Source of the DNA: Burkholderiales bacterium Ga0077543
Lineage (GTDB): Bacteria > Pseudomonadota > Gammaproteobacteria > Burkholderiales > Burkholderiaceae_C
DNA: 64,000 nucleotides
Direction: 5' to 3'
NCBI GenBank assembly: GCA_001464055.1
Contig: LNET01000060.1
Span: 19,839 to 83,838, forward strand
Made by a program: the position numbers and the translations under genes. Below are positions 38,096 through 47,816 of this stretch, piece by piece. Within the stretch, counting starts at the first letter, position 1. The number at the start of each line of letters is the position of its first letter. The notes beneath the pieces were generated by a model. That model ran no database searches. It had not been told where the DNA came from and saw nothing but the letters and a program-made list of their open reading frames with translations.

Positions 38096-39177
38096 CGGCT
38101 CAGTGTAGCGAAGCCCTGCCCGGCTGCGGGCAGGCGGGCTGTACCACCAGGCCGGGCTGGTGCCAAAGCTTGCCGCCCTTGCTGGATCAATGCATCGGCC
38201 AGCAGTGCTTCGCTCCAGGGGTGGTCGGCGTGACGCGCCACCCGCGCCAGTTCCGTGGCCCAGTCCAGCAGCGCGGCCAGGTTGGCGGGCTGGCCCAGGC
38301 TGGCAACCGGAAAGTACCGGCCAGCACCACCGACAGCCATCGCCATGGCGTCGTGACAAAGCTTCTGCAACGCGTCGACCAGCAAGGGCGGCGCCCAGCC
38401 CGCCACGGCCGTGGCATTGCCGCGCGCCACGGCCGCCGGCAATGCCGTCCAGGCTGCCGCGTCCACACCGGAACGTGCCAGCGCCAGCGCTTCCAGCGGC
38501 CGGCCGTTGCAGGCGGCCAGCAGCACTTCGGCTTGCGCCACGCCCTGCCCGGCCAGCCAGGTGCTGGCTGCGCCGGGTTCCGGCGGCAGCAGGGCCACGC
38601 TCTGGCAACGGCTGCGCACCGTGGGCAGCAGGTGGGCCGGGTCGGCCGTGGTCAACAACAGCCGGGTGCCAGCGGGGGGTTCTTCCAGCGTCTTCAGCAG
38701 TGCGCTGGCCGACTGGTAGTTCATGGTGTCGGCGGGGTGCAGCACCACCACCTTGCCGCGGCCGCGGGCGCTGGTCTTGTGCGACCAGTCGATCAGCGTG
38801 CGCACTTCGGTGATGCGGATCTGGCGGCTGGGCTTGCGTTTCAGGTCTTCGCCCTCGGCCTTGTCGTCGGCCACCAGCCAGCCGGTCTCGCGACGCAGGG
38901 TTTCCGGCAGCAGCACGAACAGGTCGGGGTGCAGGCCCGACTGCACCAGCTTGCAGCTGCCACAGCGGCCGCAGGGCGTCACCGCCGGGGTGGCGCTTTC
39001 GCACAGCAGCGCCTGGGCCAGCGCCAGCACAAATTCCAGCGCGCCCACGCCGGCCGCGCCATGCACCAGCGTGGCATGGCCACGCGCTTGCGCGTGCATG
39101 CGGGTCAGCACTTCGCCCAGCGGGGCGGCCAGCCAGGGCAGGGGCAGCTGGCCCTGGGCGTCGGCCACGGGCATCAT
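38092..39177 (-). CDS. holB: DNA polymerase III subunit delta'
   Basis: A 361-residue clamp-loader subunit. It has the zinc-binding [10 protein letters not shown] cluster (about residues 60-70), no working Walker A ([12 protein letters not shown], as expected for delta'), and the conserved [11 protein letters not shown] and [16 protein letters not shown] segments. It loads the beta clamp with delta and the tau/gamma subunits. It overlaps tmk and pilZ by four bases at each end. Confidence 0.95.
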   Translation of the reverse strand: MMPVADAQGQLPLPWLAAPLGEVLTRMHAQARGHATLVHGAAGVGALEFVLALAQALLCESATPAVTPCGRCGSCKLVQSGLHPDLFVLLPETLRRETGWLVADDKAEGEDLKRKPSRQIRITEVRTLIDWSHKTSARGRGKVVVLHPADTMNYQSASALLKTLEEPPAGTRLLLTTADPAHLLPTVRSRCQSVALLPPEPGAASTWLAGQGVAQAEVLLAACNGRPLEALALARSGVDAAAWTALPAAVARGNATAVAGWAPPLLVDALQKLCHDAMAMAVGGAGRYFPVASLGQPANLAALLDWATELARVARHADHPWSEALLADALIQQGRQALAPARPGGTARLPAAGQGFATLSR

Positions 39178-39818
39178 GCGGCGTCACCCCCCGGCCAGCG
39201 GGCCTGCAGCGCGGCTTGCACCCCTCGCCACACGACTTCACGCCCGGCCGCGGCATCGATCCGGACGAAGCGCGCGGGGTCGGCCGCGGCGCGGGCGGCG
39301 TAGCCGGCATTGACGCGGCCGAAGAAGGCCTCGTCCTGGGCCTCGAAGCGGTCGGGCTCGCGCACCGCGGCGCGGCGTGCCGCAGCCGTGGCTGCAGGGG
39401 CGTCGAACCACAGCGTCAGGTCGGGCTGGCGGCCCTGCTGCACCCAGTCTTCCAGCTGCGCCAGCAGCGCCAGGTCGAAGCCGCGGCCGGCGCCCTGGTA
39501 GGCGAAGCTGGCATCGGTGAAGCGGTCGCACAGCACCCAGGCACCGCGAGCCAGCGCCGGGCCGATGACCTGCTGCAGGTGGTCGCGCCGCGCTGCGAAC
39601 ACCAGCAGGGCTTCGGTCAGCGGGTCCATCGGGCGGTGCAGCACCAGGTCACGCAGGCTTTCGGCCAGCGGGGTGCCACCGGGTTCGCGCGTGCTCACGA
39701 CCTCGTGCCCGCGCGCCTGCAACCAGGCCTGGATGGCGGCCAGGTGGGTGCTCTTGCCCGCGCCGTCGATGCCTTCCAGCGTGATGAAGCGGCCCGGGGC
39801 CTGGTCTGCCGGCTTCAT
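39174..39818 (-). CDS. tmk: Thymidylate kinase
   Basis: A 214-residue dTMP kinase. The P-loop is [15 protein letters not shown], then [15 protein letters not shown], and the [16 protein letters not shown] motif. It phosphorylates dTMP to dTDP for DNA synthesis. It overlaps mltG and holB by four bases each, showing tight coupling in the operon. Confidence 0.97.
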   Translation of the reverse strand: MKPADQAPGRFITLEGIDGAGKSTHLAAIQAWLQARGHEVVSTREPGGTPLAESLRDLVLHRPMDPLTEALLVFAARRDHLQQVIGPALARGAWVLCDRFTDASFAYQGAGRGFDLALLAQLEDWVQQGRQPDLTLWFDAPAATAAARRAAVREPDRFEAQDEAFFGRVNAGYAARAAADPARFVRIDAAAGREVVWRGVQAALQARWPGGDAA

Positions 39819-40846
39819 CGGCCGCCGCGCTGGTATTGGTTCACGGCGCGATTATGGTCGGCCAGGTTTTCGCTGAAGACGCTGCGCCCGCTGCCGTCGC
39901 TCATCGACACAAAGTACAAAGCCTTGGTGGCCGTGGGGCGCACTGCGGCACGCAGCGAAGCGGTGCCGGGCAGTGCGATCGGGGTGGGCGGCAGGCCGGC
40001 GCGGGTGTAGGTGTTGAAGGGCGTGTCGGTTTCCAGGTCGCGCCGGCGCAGGTTGCCGTCGAAGGACTCGCCCATGCCGTAGATGACCGTGGGGTCGGTC
40101 TGCAGCCGCATGCCGATGCGCAGCCGGTTGATGAAGACGCCTGCGACCTGGCCCCGTTCCGCGGCCAGGCCGGTTTCCTTCTCGACGATGGAAGCCAGGA
40201 TCAAGGCTTCGTCGGCGCTCTTCAGCGGCGTGTCGGGCGCACGTTCGGCCCAGGCAGCGTCCAGTTGCTGCTGCAGCGCGCGGTGAGCGCGCTTGAGCAC
40301 CGTCAGGTCGCTGACCCCGCGGCTGTAGCGGTAGGTATCTGGGAAAAACCGCCCCTCGGCCGGGATGCCCGGGCTGCCCACGGCGGCCATCAACTGCGCT
40401 TCGTCCATGCCGGCCGTGGTGGGCTTGAGTTCCGGCGCACGGGCCAGGGCTTCGCGCATCTGGCGAAAGGTCCAGCCCTCGATGAAGCGCACCGACTCCA
40501 TGGCTTCGTCGCCCTGCACCATCTTCGCCAGCAGGCTGCGCGGGGTGGCGCCGGCCTCGACTTCGTAGCTGCCGGCGCGGATCAGTCGGCTCTGGCCCGA
40601 CCAGCGGAACCATTCGAACAACCAGCGCGGCTGCGTCTGCACGCCGGCCTCCACCCAGGCCTGCGCCACGGCGCGGGGCGTGGTGCCGGGCTCGATCGAC
40701 AGTTCCACCTGGGGCGTTCGCAGCGGCAGCGGCGCGTCCAGCCACCTCCAGGCCAGCCAGGCTGCGGCCGCGGCAGACAGCGCCAGCAACAGCAGCACGA
40801 TGGCCAGCCACCGGGCCAGCAGGGCGAAGGATGACCGGCTCGACAT
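39815..40846 (-). CDS. mltG: Endolytic peptidoglycan transglycosylase MltG
   Basis: A 343-residue protein with one N-terminal membrane helix ([20 protein letters not shown]) and the YceG/MltG domain: [27 protein letters not shown] with the catalytic Glu, [12 protein letters not shown] and PPTPIALPG. It cuts nascent glycan strands near the inner membrane. The ATG at 40846 is 22 bases from the divergent ygfZ ATG, leaving little room for promoters; an in-frame upstream start near 40870 exists but is less likely. Confidence 0.93.
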   Translation of the reverse strand: MSSRSSFALLARWLAIVLLLLALSAAAAAWLAWRWLDAPLPLRTPQVELSIEPGTTPRAVAQAWVEAGVQTQPRWLFEWFRWSGQSRLIRAGSYEVEAGATPRSLLAKMVQGDEAMESVRFIEGWTFRQMREALARAPELKPTTAGMDEAQLMAAVGSPGIPAEGRFFPDTYRYSRGVSDLTVLKRAHRALQQQLDAAWAERAPDTPLKSADEALILASIVEKETGLAAERGQVAGVFINRLRIGMRLQTDPTVIYGMGESFDGNLRRRDLETDTPFNTYTRAGLPPTPIALPGTASLRAAVRPTATKALYFVSMSDGSGRSVFSENLADHNRAVNQYQRGGR

Positions 40847-40868
40847 GGCGGCTGATGATAATGACAGC

Positions 40869-41807
40869 ATGAGCCTGCCCAACCCACCTTCCGCCCTGCC
40901 CCCACTTGAAGGCGTCGTGCGCCTGGCCGACTGGGGCGTGATACGCGCCGCTGGCGACGAAGCCGCGAAGTTCCTGCACGGCCAGCTGACGCAGGACATC
41001 GACCACCTGGCAGCCGGTCGCGCGGTGCTTGCGGGCTACTGCTCGGCCAAGGGCCGCCTGCAGGCCAGCTTCGTGGCCTGGCGACCGGCGCCCGACGAAG
41101 TGCTGCTGGCCTGCAGCGCCGACCTGCTGCCCGCGGTGCTGAAGCGGCTGCAGATGTTCGTGCTGCGCGCGCGCTGCAAGCTCAGCGACGCCAGCGCCGA
41201 TTGGCCGTTGTGGGGCGTGGCGGGTACCGGGGGCGGGCCGGCAGACGCGCCCGTCTGGGCGGCCTGGCAGGCCAGGGGCCAGCACGCGCTGCGGCTGCCC
41301 GACGCCCTGGTCGAAGGCGTGTCGGTGCCGCGCTGGCTGCATGCCGGCCTTGTTCCACCCGCCGGGCCGGTGCTGGACCTGGCTGTCTGGCAGGCGCTGG
41401 AAGCCGCCAGCGGCGTGGCCCGCGTCGTCGCCGCCACCAGCGAACAGTTCGTGCCGCAGATGGTGAACCTGGAACTGGTGGGTGGCGTCAATTTCCAGAA
41501 GGGCTGCTACCCCGGCCAGGAAGTGGTGGCGCGCAGCCAGTACCGCGGCACGATCAAGCGCCGCGCCCAGGTGCTGCAAGGCACTGTCCCGCTGCTGCCC
41601 GGGCAGGAGGTCTTCCACAGCGCCGACCCCGGCCAGCCCGCAGGCATGGTGGTGCTGTCCGGCAGCCTGTCGGCCGGGCGGCAGCTGGCGCTGGTGGAGC
41701 TGAAGCTGGCGGCGCTGGAAGGCGGCAGCCTGCATGCCGGCAGCGCCGAAGGGCCTGTCCTGCACCTGGCCGCCCTGCCCTACGCCATTCCCAACGAACC
41801 GGCTTGA
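40869..41807 (+). CDS. ygfZ: Folate-binding protein YgfZ (Fe-S cluster repair)
   Basis: A 312-residue tetrahydrofolate-binding protein with GVIRAAGDEAAKFLHGQLTQ near the N-terminus and the hallmark KGCYPGQEVVAR. YgfZ helps assemble or repair some iron-sulfur enzymes. A GATAAT box lies 6 bases before the ATG with no Shine-Dalgarno site, suggesting a leaderless transcript. It is divergent from mltG and followed by a DUF4936 gene 14 bases on. Confidence 0.93.
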   Translation: MSLPNPPSALPPLEGVVRLADWGVIRAAGDEAAKFLHGQLTQDIDHLAAGRAVLAGYCSAKGRLQASFVAWRPAPDEVLLACSADLLPAVLKRLQMFVLRARCKLSDASADWPLWGVAGTGGGPADAPVWAAWQARGQHALRLPDALVEGVSVPRWLHAGLVPPAGPVLDLAVWQALEAASGVARVVAATSEQFVPQMVNLELVGGVNFQKGCYPGQEVVARSQYRGTIKRRAQVLQGTVPLLPGQEVFHSADPGQPAGMVVLSGSLSAGRQLALVELKLAALEGGSLHAGSAEGPVLHLAALPYAIPNEPA

Positions 41808-41821
41808 ACGCTGCCGGCGCC

Positions 41822-42124
41822 ATGCGCAGCCTGTTCGTCTACTGGAAGGTGGCGCCGGAACTGTCTGCAGCGGCCCTGCAGGCGGCCCGCGGCTGGCAGG
41901 CCGAGCTGCGGGCTGCGCACCCGGGTCTGCACACCGGCCTGTACCGGCGCAGCGACGCAGCCGCCCGCGCCGAGGGCAGCGTGACCTGCATGGAAACCTA
42001 TGCCGTCGAAGGCGGTGTCGGCCCGGCGCTGCAGGCCGCCATCGATGCTGCTGCCAGTGCCGGTTTGATGCCGCTGGGCGCGCCGCGCCGGCACGTGGAG
42101 TGTTTCGACGCCGTCGACGCCTGA
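41822..42124 (+). CDS. DUF4936 family protein
   Basis: A 100-residue protein (MRSLFVYWKVAPELSAAALQ) with a ferredoxin-like pattern of strands and helices ending RRHVECFDAVDA. This family is found next to ygfZ in Burkholderiales; its function is unknown. It follows ygfZ by 14 bases, so cotranscription is likely. Confidence 0.8.
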   Translation: MRSLFVYWKVAPELSAAALQAARGWQAELRAAHPGLHTGLYRRSDAAARAEGSVTCMETYAVEGGVGPALQAAIDAAASAGLMPLGAPRRHVECFDAVDA

Positions 42125-42148
42125 TCGCCGCCTGACCAGGTTGCTGGT

Positions 42149-43039
42149 TCAGGCCAGCCGCAGCCCCATCGGCACATGCGGCACACCGCCCAGCAGCAGC
42201 GGTTCGGCATGGGCCACGGCAAAACCGGCCCGGGCGTAAAAGCCGACCGCGCTGCGCTGGGCCTGCAGCCGCAGCATGTGCAGCCCCTGCTGGCGCGCCT
42301 GGGCCACCAGGGCCGACAACAGCGCCCGCCCGACACCACCCCCGCGCACGGCCTGCAGCACCGACATGCGGCTGACCTGGCCGATGCGCCCGTCGTCGCT
42401 GGCCAACCGGCCGCAGCCCACCGCCAGCCCCATGCGGTTGCGCGCCAGCGCATGGGTGGCCGTGGCGTCGTCGGCGTCGATGGCAGCAGCCTCGGGTTGG
42501 CCCAGTTCATCGGCCCAGACGGCCTGGCGCAATGCCGCTGTTTCCGTGGCCAGGCCGCGCCAGGCCGCAGTCTCGACGTCGAGCATCGAGCCCCCGGCCT
42601 CGAACCGGTCCAGCGCCGCCCGCAGTGAAGGCGGCACCGGGCGGCTGGTCTGGGTCGCGGGGTCGGCAAACACGTACACCAGTTCACCGTGCACCAGCCG
42701 CTGTTCGCCGCGAAACAGCGCGGCCTTGAACAGCATCGAGCTGTTGCCGATGCGGGCGCAGCGCAGACCCACGTCGCAGGCGTCGTCGTAGCGGGCCGAT
42801 CCCTCGTATTCCAGGGTGGCCTTGCGCACGTACAGGTCTCCCTGCAGGGCGTGCATGGTCTCGTGGTAAGGCAGCGCCAGCGCGCGCCAGTAGGCGGCCA
42901 CGGCGGTGTCGAAGTACATCAGGTAGTGGCCGTTGAAGACGATCTTCTGCATGTCGACCTCGGCCCAGCGAACGCGCAGGCGGTCGAAGAAGCGGAAGTC
43001 GTCGCGTTGCGGGTTCGCGTCGTGTGCAGGTGCGGTCAT
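42149..43039 (-). CDS. Fusion of a hotdog acyl-CoA thioesterase and a GNAT acetyltransferase
   Basis: A 296-residue two-domain protein. Residues about 15-140 are a YbgC/FadM-type hotdog domain (RVRWAEVDMQKIVFNGHYLM with the catalytic Asp region). Residues about 150-296 are a GNAT domain with the acetyl-CoA loop VLQAVRGGGVGRALLSALVA and the C-terminal GFYARAGFAVAHAEPLLLGG. Either activity could be used together on an acyl-thioester pathway; the combination is the interesting point. Convergent with the DUF4936 gene. Confidence 0.88.
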   Translation of the reverse strand: MTAPAHDANPQRDDFRFFDRLRVRWAEVDMQKIVFNGHYLMYFDTAVAAYWRALALPYHETMHALQGDLYVRKATLEYEGSARYDDACDVGLRCARIGNSSMLFKAALFRGEQRLVHGELVYVFADPATQTSRPVPPSLRAALDRFEAGGSMLDVETAAWRGLATETAALRQAVWADELGQPEAAAIDADDATATHALARNRMGLAVGCGRLASDDGRIGQVSRMSVLQAVRGGGVGRALLSALVAQARQQGLHMLRLQAQRSAVGFYARAGFAVAHAEPLLLGGVPHVPMGLRLA

Positions 43040-43045
43040 GGTGGT

Positions 43046-43981
43046 TCAGGTTTGCAGGGCCGCGCGCAGGGCCGCGGCCAGGGTGTCCAGGGCCAGCGGC
43101 GCTTCCTTCAGCACGCGGCCCATCTTGATGAAGTCGTGCGTCATGCCGCGCACCAGTTCCAGTTGCACTGGCACGCCGGCGGCGCGCAGCCGGTCGGCAT
43201 AGGCCAGGCCTTCGTCGACGAGCGGATCGCATTCGGCCAGCAGCACACAGGCCGGGGCGGTGTCGTCCACATCGGCCAGCAGCGGCGCGAAGCGCCAGTC
43301 GCTGCGCTGGCCATGCGGGATGTACTGGTCGAAGAACCAGGCGATGGTGGTGGCGTCGAGCAGGAAGCCGTTGGCGAAGAGCTTGTGCGAAGCCGTGTCG
43401 GCATGGGCGGTGGTGCCGGGCGTGATCAGCAGTTGCAGCGCCAGCTTCAGTCCGATGTCGCGCGCGTGCAGTGCACACACTGCCGCCAGCGTGCCGCCGG
43501 CGCTGTCGCCGCCCACGGCGATGGGGCCGGCGCGCAGGCCCAGACGGTGCGGGTCGCCGGCCAGGGCATGCATGGCGGCACAGGCGTCCTCCACCGCCGC
43601 GGGGAAGGCATGTTCCGGCGCCAGCCGGTAGTCCAGCGACACCACGGCCACGCCGCTGCGCAGGGCCAGCTGGCGGCACAGGCTGTCGTGCGTGTCCAGG
43701 CCGCCGATGACGAAGCCTCCGCCGTGCAGGTACAGCAGCACCGGCAGTTCAGAATGCCCCGGGGCGTAAAGACGTGCCGGCCGTGGCTGGCCGTGACCTC
43801 CCGGCAGCATGATGTCTTCCACCCGCGCCAACGGCGCCCGCGGCAGGTCCAAAACTTCAGCACCTGCCAGGTAGGCAGCGCGCGCCTGCGCCGGCGTCAG
43901 CGTGTGAAACGGCGGGCGGCCGGCACGCTGGATGCGGTCCAGCAGGCCGGCCATGGCGGGGGTGAGGAGTTGCAGCGACAT
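43046..43981 (-). CDS. Alpha/beta hydrolase, HSL/AES-type esterase
   Basis: A 311-residue esterase of the hormone-sensitive-lipase class: YLHGGGFVIGGLDTHDS (oxyanion HGGG), GGDSAGGTLAAV (nucleophile Ser), ECDPLVDEGLAYA (Asp) and GMTHDFIKMG (His). It hydrolyses short-chain esters in the cytoplasm. It ends 6 bases before the thioesterase-GNAT gene on the same strand and is divergent from the iron alcohol dehydrogenase. Confidence 0.92.
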   Translation of the reverse strand: MSLQLLTPAMAGLLDRIQRAGRPPFHTLTPAQARAAYLAGAEVLDLPRAPLARVEDIMLPGGHGQPRPARLYAPGHSELPVLLYLHGGGFVIGGLDTHDSLCRQLALRSGVAVVSLDYRLAPEHAFPAAVEDACAAMHALAGDPHRLGLRAGPIAVGGDSAGGTLAAVCALHARDIGLKLALQLLITPGTTAHADTASHKLFANGFLLDATTIAWFFDQYIPHGQRSDWRFAPLLADVDDTAPACVLLAECDPLVDEGLAYADRLRAAGVPVQLELVRGMTHDFIKMGRVLKEAPLALDTLAAALRAALQT

Positions 43982-44049
43982 CGGCGTGTTCCGGCGGCGG
44001 AGCATACTTTCTGCCCTGCCCCCTGGTTCTTCATCCTCCCACAGCACCC

Positions 44050-45198
44050 ATGGCCCGCATCCTGTACCTGACCCAGATCGACATCGACCCCGGCGTGGTG
44101 AGCCTGCTGCGCGCCGAATGCCAGCGCGTGGGCATGCGCCGGCCGCTCGTCGTCACCGACGCGGGTGTCCGCGCCGCCGGCGTGCTGCAGGCGGCGCTGG
44201 TCGCGCTGGGCGACCTGCCCCACGCGGTGTTCGACCAGACCCCGTCGAACCCGACCGAGGCCGCCGTGCGTGCCGCGGCCGACATGGTGCGCCGCGAGGC
44301 CTGCGACGGCCTGGTGGCCGTGGGCGGCGGCAGCAGCATCGATCTGGCCAAGGGCGTGGCCATCGCGGCCACCCACCCCGGCCCCTTGAAGACCTACGCC
44401 ACCATCGAAGGCGGCAGCCCGCTCATCACCGAGCGCGTGCTGCCACTGATTGCCGTGCCCACCACCGCCGGTACCGGCAGCGAGGTGGCGCGCGGCGCCA
44501 TCGTCATCGTCGACGACGGCCGCAAGCTGGGCTTCCACAGCTGGCACCTGCTGCCGAAGGCGGCGCTGCTCGACCCCGAGCTGACGCTGGCCCTGCCCCC
44601 GGGGCTGACCGCCGCCACGGGCATGGACGCCATTGCCCACTGCCTTGAAACCTTCATGGCCCCGGCCGTGAACCCGCCGGCCGACGGCATTGCCCTGGAC
44701 GGCCTGGCCCGCGGCTGGGCGCACATCGAAGCCGCCACGCGCAATGGCCGCGACGTCAACGCCCGCTGGCACATGCTCAGCGCCAGCATGCAGGGTGCAA
44801 TGGCCTTCCAGAAGGGTCTGGGCTGCGTGCATTCGCTCAGCCACAGCCTGGGCGGCGTGAACCCGCGGCTGCACCACGGCACGCTGAATGCCATGTTCCT
44901 GCCGGCAGTGATCCGCTTCAACGCATCGGCAGCTTCGATCCAGGCCGAGCGGAGGCTGCAACGCATGGCCCAGGCCATCGGCCTGGACAGCTGCGACCTC
45001 GAAGGCCGCGACCTGGCCGAGGCCGTGCGTGACCTGAATGCCCGGCTCGGCCTGCCCCCGGGCCTGCGCGCGATGGGCGTGACCGAGGACCAGTTCGAGC
45101 GCATCGTCGACGGCGCGATGGCCGACCACTGCCACAAGACCAACCCGCGCCTGGCCACACGCGACGACTACCTGCTGATGCTGCAGGCAGCGATGTAG
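44050..45198 (+). CDS. Iron-containing alcohol dehydrogenase
   Basis: A 382-residue group III alcohol dehydrogenase. The NAD loop VGGGSSIDLAKGVAI, the PTTAGTGSEV motif and metal-binding AATGMDAIAHCLE and HSLSHSLGGV ... LHHGTLNAMFL are all present. It interconverts alcohols and aldehydes or ketones with NAD(P); substrate cannot be told. It is divergent from the esterase gene over 68 bases. Confidence 0.93.
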   Translation: MARILYLTQIDIDPGVVSLLRAECQRVGMRRPLVVTDAGVRAAGVLQAALVALGDLPHAVFDQTPSNPTEAAVRAAADMVRREACDGLVAVGGGSSIDLAKGVAIAATHPGPLKTYATIEGGSPLITERVLPLIAVPTTAGTGSEVARGAIVIVDDGRKLGFHSWHLLPKAALLDPELTLALPPGLTAATGMDAIAHCLETFMAPAVNPPADGIALDGLARGWAHIEAATRNGRDVNARWHMLSASMQGAMAFQKGLGCVHSLSHSLGGVNPRLHHGTLNAMFLPAVIRFNASAASIQAERRLQRMAQAIGLDSCDLEGRDLAEAVRDLNARLGLPPGLRAMGVTEDQFERIVDGAMADHCHKTNPRLATRDDYLLMLQAAM

Positions 45199-45327
45199 GG
45201 TCGAAGTGCAGCTTGCCGTCCATGGACACACGGGAACGGCTGATTCCTGAGATCTTCGCGCGTTTGCAGGCACCCCGCAGCAGTTCGGCGGTTCCTGGCA
45301 ACTTCCGGCTATGCTGACCGTGGCACG

Positions 45328-46914
45328 ATGAACCAAGAAACCGCACAGCAAGCACTTGCCGAAGCCCAGGCCTGCCTCGCCCGCGGCGAGCTCGATGCCG
45401 GCCTGCTGGCCGCAACACGCGCGGCGACACAGGCCACCGACCCCGCCACCCGGGTGCGCGCGGGCTGGCTGCAAGCCCTGTTCACCTTCCGCCGTGGTGA
45501 CTACCCCGGTGTGCTGGCGATGGCAGAAGACCTCTCGCCGATGCTGCGCGCGCACAGCAGCGATGACCTCCGCGAGCTCCAGCGCATCGTCGCCTTCTCG
45601 GGCGCAGAGATCGGCCGTTTCGACCTGGCCCTGGCGGCCGCCTACGAGGTGCACGCGCTGGCCGAGGCCACCGGGCAGCCCGGGCCGCTTTCGCAGGCGC
45701 TCAACACCCTGGGCATCTGCTTCGAACGCATGGGCGACCCCTGGCAGGCCGAACGGCTGCTGCGCGAGGCGCTGGCCATCGCCCGCGAAGGCGCAGTGCC
45801 GCGGGAATTGTTCGGCGCGCTGAACAACCTTTGCGCCGTGTTGATCGGCACCTATTACCTGCAGCGCGGCGGCGAGGTCACAGCGGCCTCGCTGGCGGCG
45901 CTGGAGCGGGCGCTGCCGCTGGCCGAGGAAATGGTGGGCCTCAACGGTGCGACGGGCGACCCCTACTGGCGCATCATTTCCGAAGGCAACCTGGGCGAAA
46001 TCCTGGTTCACCTGGGCGAGCGCGACCGATCGCGCGCGTTGCTGGACAGCACGCTGGCAGAGGCCCTGCGCCTGGGCTTCGGACCACAAGCCGAGCGCGT
46101 GAATTGCTCGATTGCCGAGTGGGCACTGCGCCACGCCGTCCCCGAGCAGGCCCGGGACCTGCTGCTCGCCATGCTGGCCAAAGCCGGGGACCGGCCGCTG
46201 ACGCCGATGACGGAACTGCGAGCCCAGCACGCCCTGTACCAGGCCCACAAGGCGCTGGGCGATACCGCCGCCGCGCTGCGGCACCTGGAGCAGCATTCGG
46301 ACCTGCTGCGCGAGCGCATCGTGCAGCAGTTGCGGGCGCAATCCGAGCAATTCATCACCCGTGTCGAAGCCGAGCAGTCCCGTCGCGAGGTCGAACGCCA
46401 GCGCGCACGTGCGCAAAGCCTGGAAGCCGACACCCGCCGGGACCCGCTGACCGGCCTGGGCAATCGGCGCGCGTTGGACCACCACCTTCCAGCTTTGCTG
46501 AGGGACGCCGCTGCCGCCGGCCGGCCGGTGACGCTGGCCATCCTGGACCTGGACCACTTCAAGCTGATCAACGACCGACACGGCCACCTGGTGGGCGACC
46601 GCGTCCTGGTGGCTTTTGCGCAGCTGCTGCGCGAGTGCGTGCGCCAGGCAGACCTCGTCGCCCGTATCGGCGGCGAGGAGTTCCTGGCCGTGCTGCCCAA
46701 TGCCGATGAGTCCCGGGCGCGGGAAGTCTGCGAGCGCATTCGCCAGCGCGTCGCCGGCCACGACTGGGCGGCGCTTGCCCCTGGCCTGGCGGTGACGCTC
46801 AGCGCCGGCCTGGCCAGTGCGCCGCCTTACGACGAGACGGCGCTGTCGACCCGCGCCGACCAGGCGCTGTACCGCGCCAAGGCGCTCGGCCGCAACCGCG
46901 TGGAAGCTGGCTGA
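45328..46914 (+). CDS. Tetratricopeptide-repeat diguanylate cyclase
   Basis: A 528-residue cytoplasmic protein. The first 330 residues are TPR-like helices (e.g. LNTLGICFERMGDPWQAERL), then a coiled coil (about 330-370), then a GGDEF domain with DPLTGLGNRRALDHHL, ILDLDHFKLINDRHGH, an inhibitory RQAD I-site five residues before the active RIGGEEFLAVL. It makes c-di-GMP, with the TPR part probably sensing a partner. It stands alone. Confidence 0.93.
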   Translation: MNQETAQQALAEAQACLARGELDAGLLAATRAATQATDPATRVRAGWLQALFTFRRGDYPGVLAMAEDLSPMLRAHSSDDLRELQRIVAFSGAEIGRFDLALAAAYEVHALAEATGQPGPLSQALNTLGICFERMGDPWQAERLLREALAIAREGAVPRELFGALNNLCAVLIGTYYLQRGGEVTAASLAALERALPLAEEMVGLNGATGDPYWRIISEGNLGEILVHLGERDRSRALLDSTLAEALRLGFGPQAERVNCSIAEWALRHAVPEQARDLLLAMLAKAGDRPLTPMTELRAQHALYQAHKALGDTAAALRHLEQHSDLLRERIVQQLRAQSEQFITRVEAEQSRREVERQRARAQSLEADTRRDPLTGLGNRRALDHHLPALLRDAAAAGRPVTLAILDLDHFKLINDRHGHLVGDRVLVAFAQLLRECVRQADLVARIGGEEFLAVLPNADESRAREVCERIRQRVAGHDWAALAPGLAVTLSAGLASAPPYDETALSTRADQALYRAKALGRNRVEAG

Positions 46915-47005
46915 TTCGAGCTGACCGAGGCCAGCACTGTCGCCGAGCTGCAAGCGCCGAGGGTTCCGCCCCTCATGCCGCATCTTGCCCCCTCCCCGAC
47001 AGTTA

Positions 47006-47021
47006 GGGCCCCTAGCTTGCA
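47006..47021 (+). promoter_or_regulatory. Candidate sigma-54 promoter of the PEP-CTERM pair
   Basis: GGGCCCCTAGCTTGCA keeps GG-N10-GC and matches TGGCACG-N4-TTGCA at 9 of 12 positions including TTGCA. It lies 115 bases before the secreted protein gene. PEP-CTERM genes in some related bacteria need RpoN and the PrsK/PrsR system, so the match is meaningful. Confidence 0.5.
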
Positions 47022-47136
47022 AATTGCATCTACAGCGGCGGGTGGATGGCCGGTGGGGACGACCTGCGAAGAATGGAATTCACGTGAAGTGCATCCCGCA
47101 CCCCACGCTGATTCAAGCCATTCACAGGAGTCCGAC

Positions 47137-47772
47137 ATGAACACAGTTCGATCATCGACCCGCGCCGCATGGGTGTGCAGCGCACTGCTCGCAGCCGCAG
47201 TTTCTGCCCATGCTGCCGACGGCATCGAGACCTTCACCAGCGGTGCACCGTTCTTCAAGCGCGTGGTGACCAACACCAACGTCAACCTCACCAGCAACAC
47301 CGTGTTTGCCAACGTGCCCGGTGCCACGACTTCGATCTTCGTGCCCGCCCAGACCACGGTGCTGGTCAGCGTGGACTTTGCCGCTGAAGCAGCCTGCTAC
47401 GGCGGCGGTGCCCAGCCCAACTGGTGCGAACTGCAGGTGCTGATCGGCGGCGTCGAAGGCAGCCCGCAGGCCAGCACCTTCGGCGGCGACACCTATGCCT
47501 TCGCCAGCACCGACGAAGGCAAGACCACGGCCAACTCCTGGCGCGGGCATGCGCTCAGCCGCCACCGCTGCATCACCAACACCGGCAACGCGCCGCTGCA
47601 GGTGCCGGTGGCCGTGCAGTGGAAGCAGGTGCAGTTCGGCGCCGATGCCAGCACCTTCTGGCTGGACGACAGCGCCATGGTCGTGCAGATGTCGCGCAGC
47701 TGCACCCGCACCCTGATACCCGCCGGTGTCAGCCGCCAGGAAGGCGGCGCGCCCACCGCAGGCCAGCGCTGA
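47137..47772 (+). CDS. Secreted hypothetical protein
   Basis: A 211-residue protein with a signal peptide (AAWVCSALLAAAVSAHA) and a beta-rich body: PFFKRVVTNTNVNLTSNTV, TTSIFVPAQTTVLVSVDFAA, and two cysteine pairs in CYGGGAQPNWCELQV and later RHRCITNTG ... SRSCTRTLI. I do not recognise a family. An AGGAG site precedes the ATG. It lies 44 bases before a PEP-CTERM gene and behind the same sigma-54-like promoter, so it may be a secreted partner. Confidence 0.7.
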   Translation: MNTVRSSTRAAWVCSALLAAAVSAHAADGIETFTSGAPFFKRVVTNTNVNLTSNTVFANVPGATTSIFVPAQTTVLVSVDFAAEAACYGGGAQPNWCELQVLIGGVEGSPQASTFGGDTYAFASTDEGKTTANSWRGHALSRHRCITNTGNAPLQVPVAVQWKQVQFGADASTFWLDDSAMVVQMSRSCTRTLIPAGVSRQEGGAPTAGQR

Positions 47773-47816
47773 TGTCGCCGCGCTGCCCACCCGCAAACCC
47801 CATTGGAGAACACATC

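Noticed and set aside
42132..42152. Bidirectional terminator between the DUF4936 and thioesterase-GNAT genes
   Set aside because: The CTGACCAG/CTGGTTCAG dyad has a bulge, overlaps a stop codon and lacks T-runs, so it is too weak to list as a feature.
43897..47022. 1041-codon minus-strand frame over the alcohol dehydrogenase and TPR-GGDEF genes
   Set aside because: Antisense shadow of two well-supported genes; low-complexity composition and no recognisable domain.
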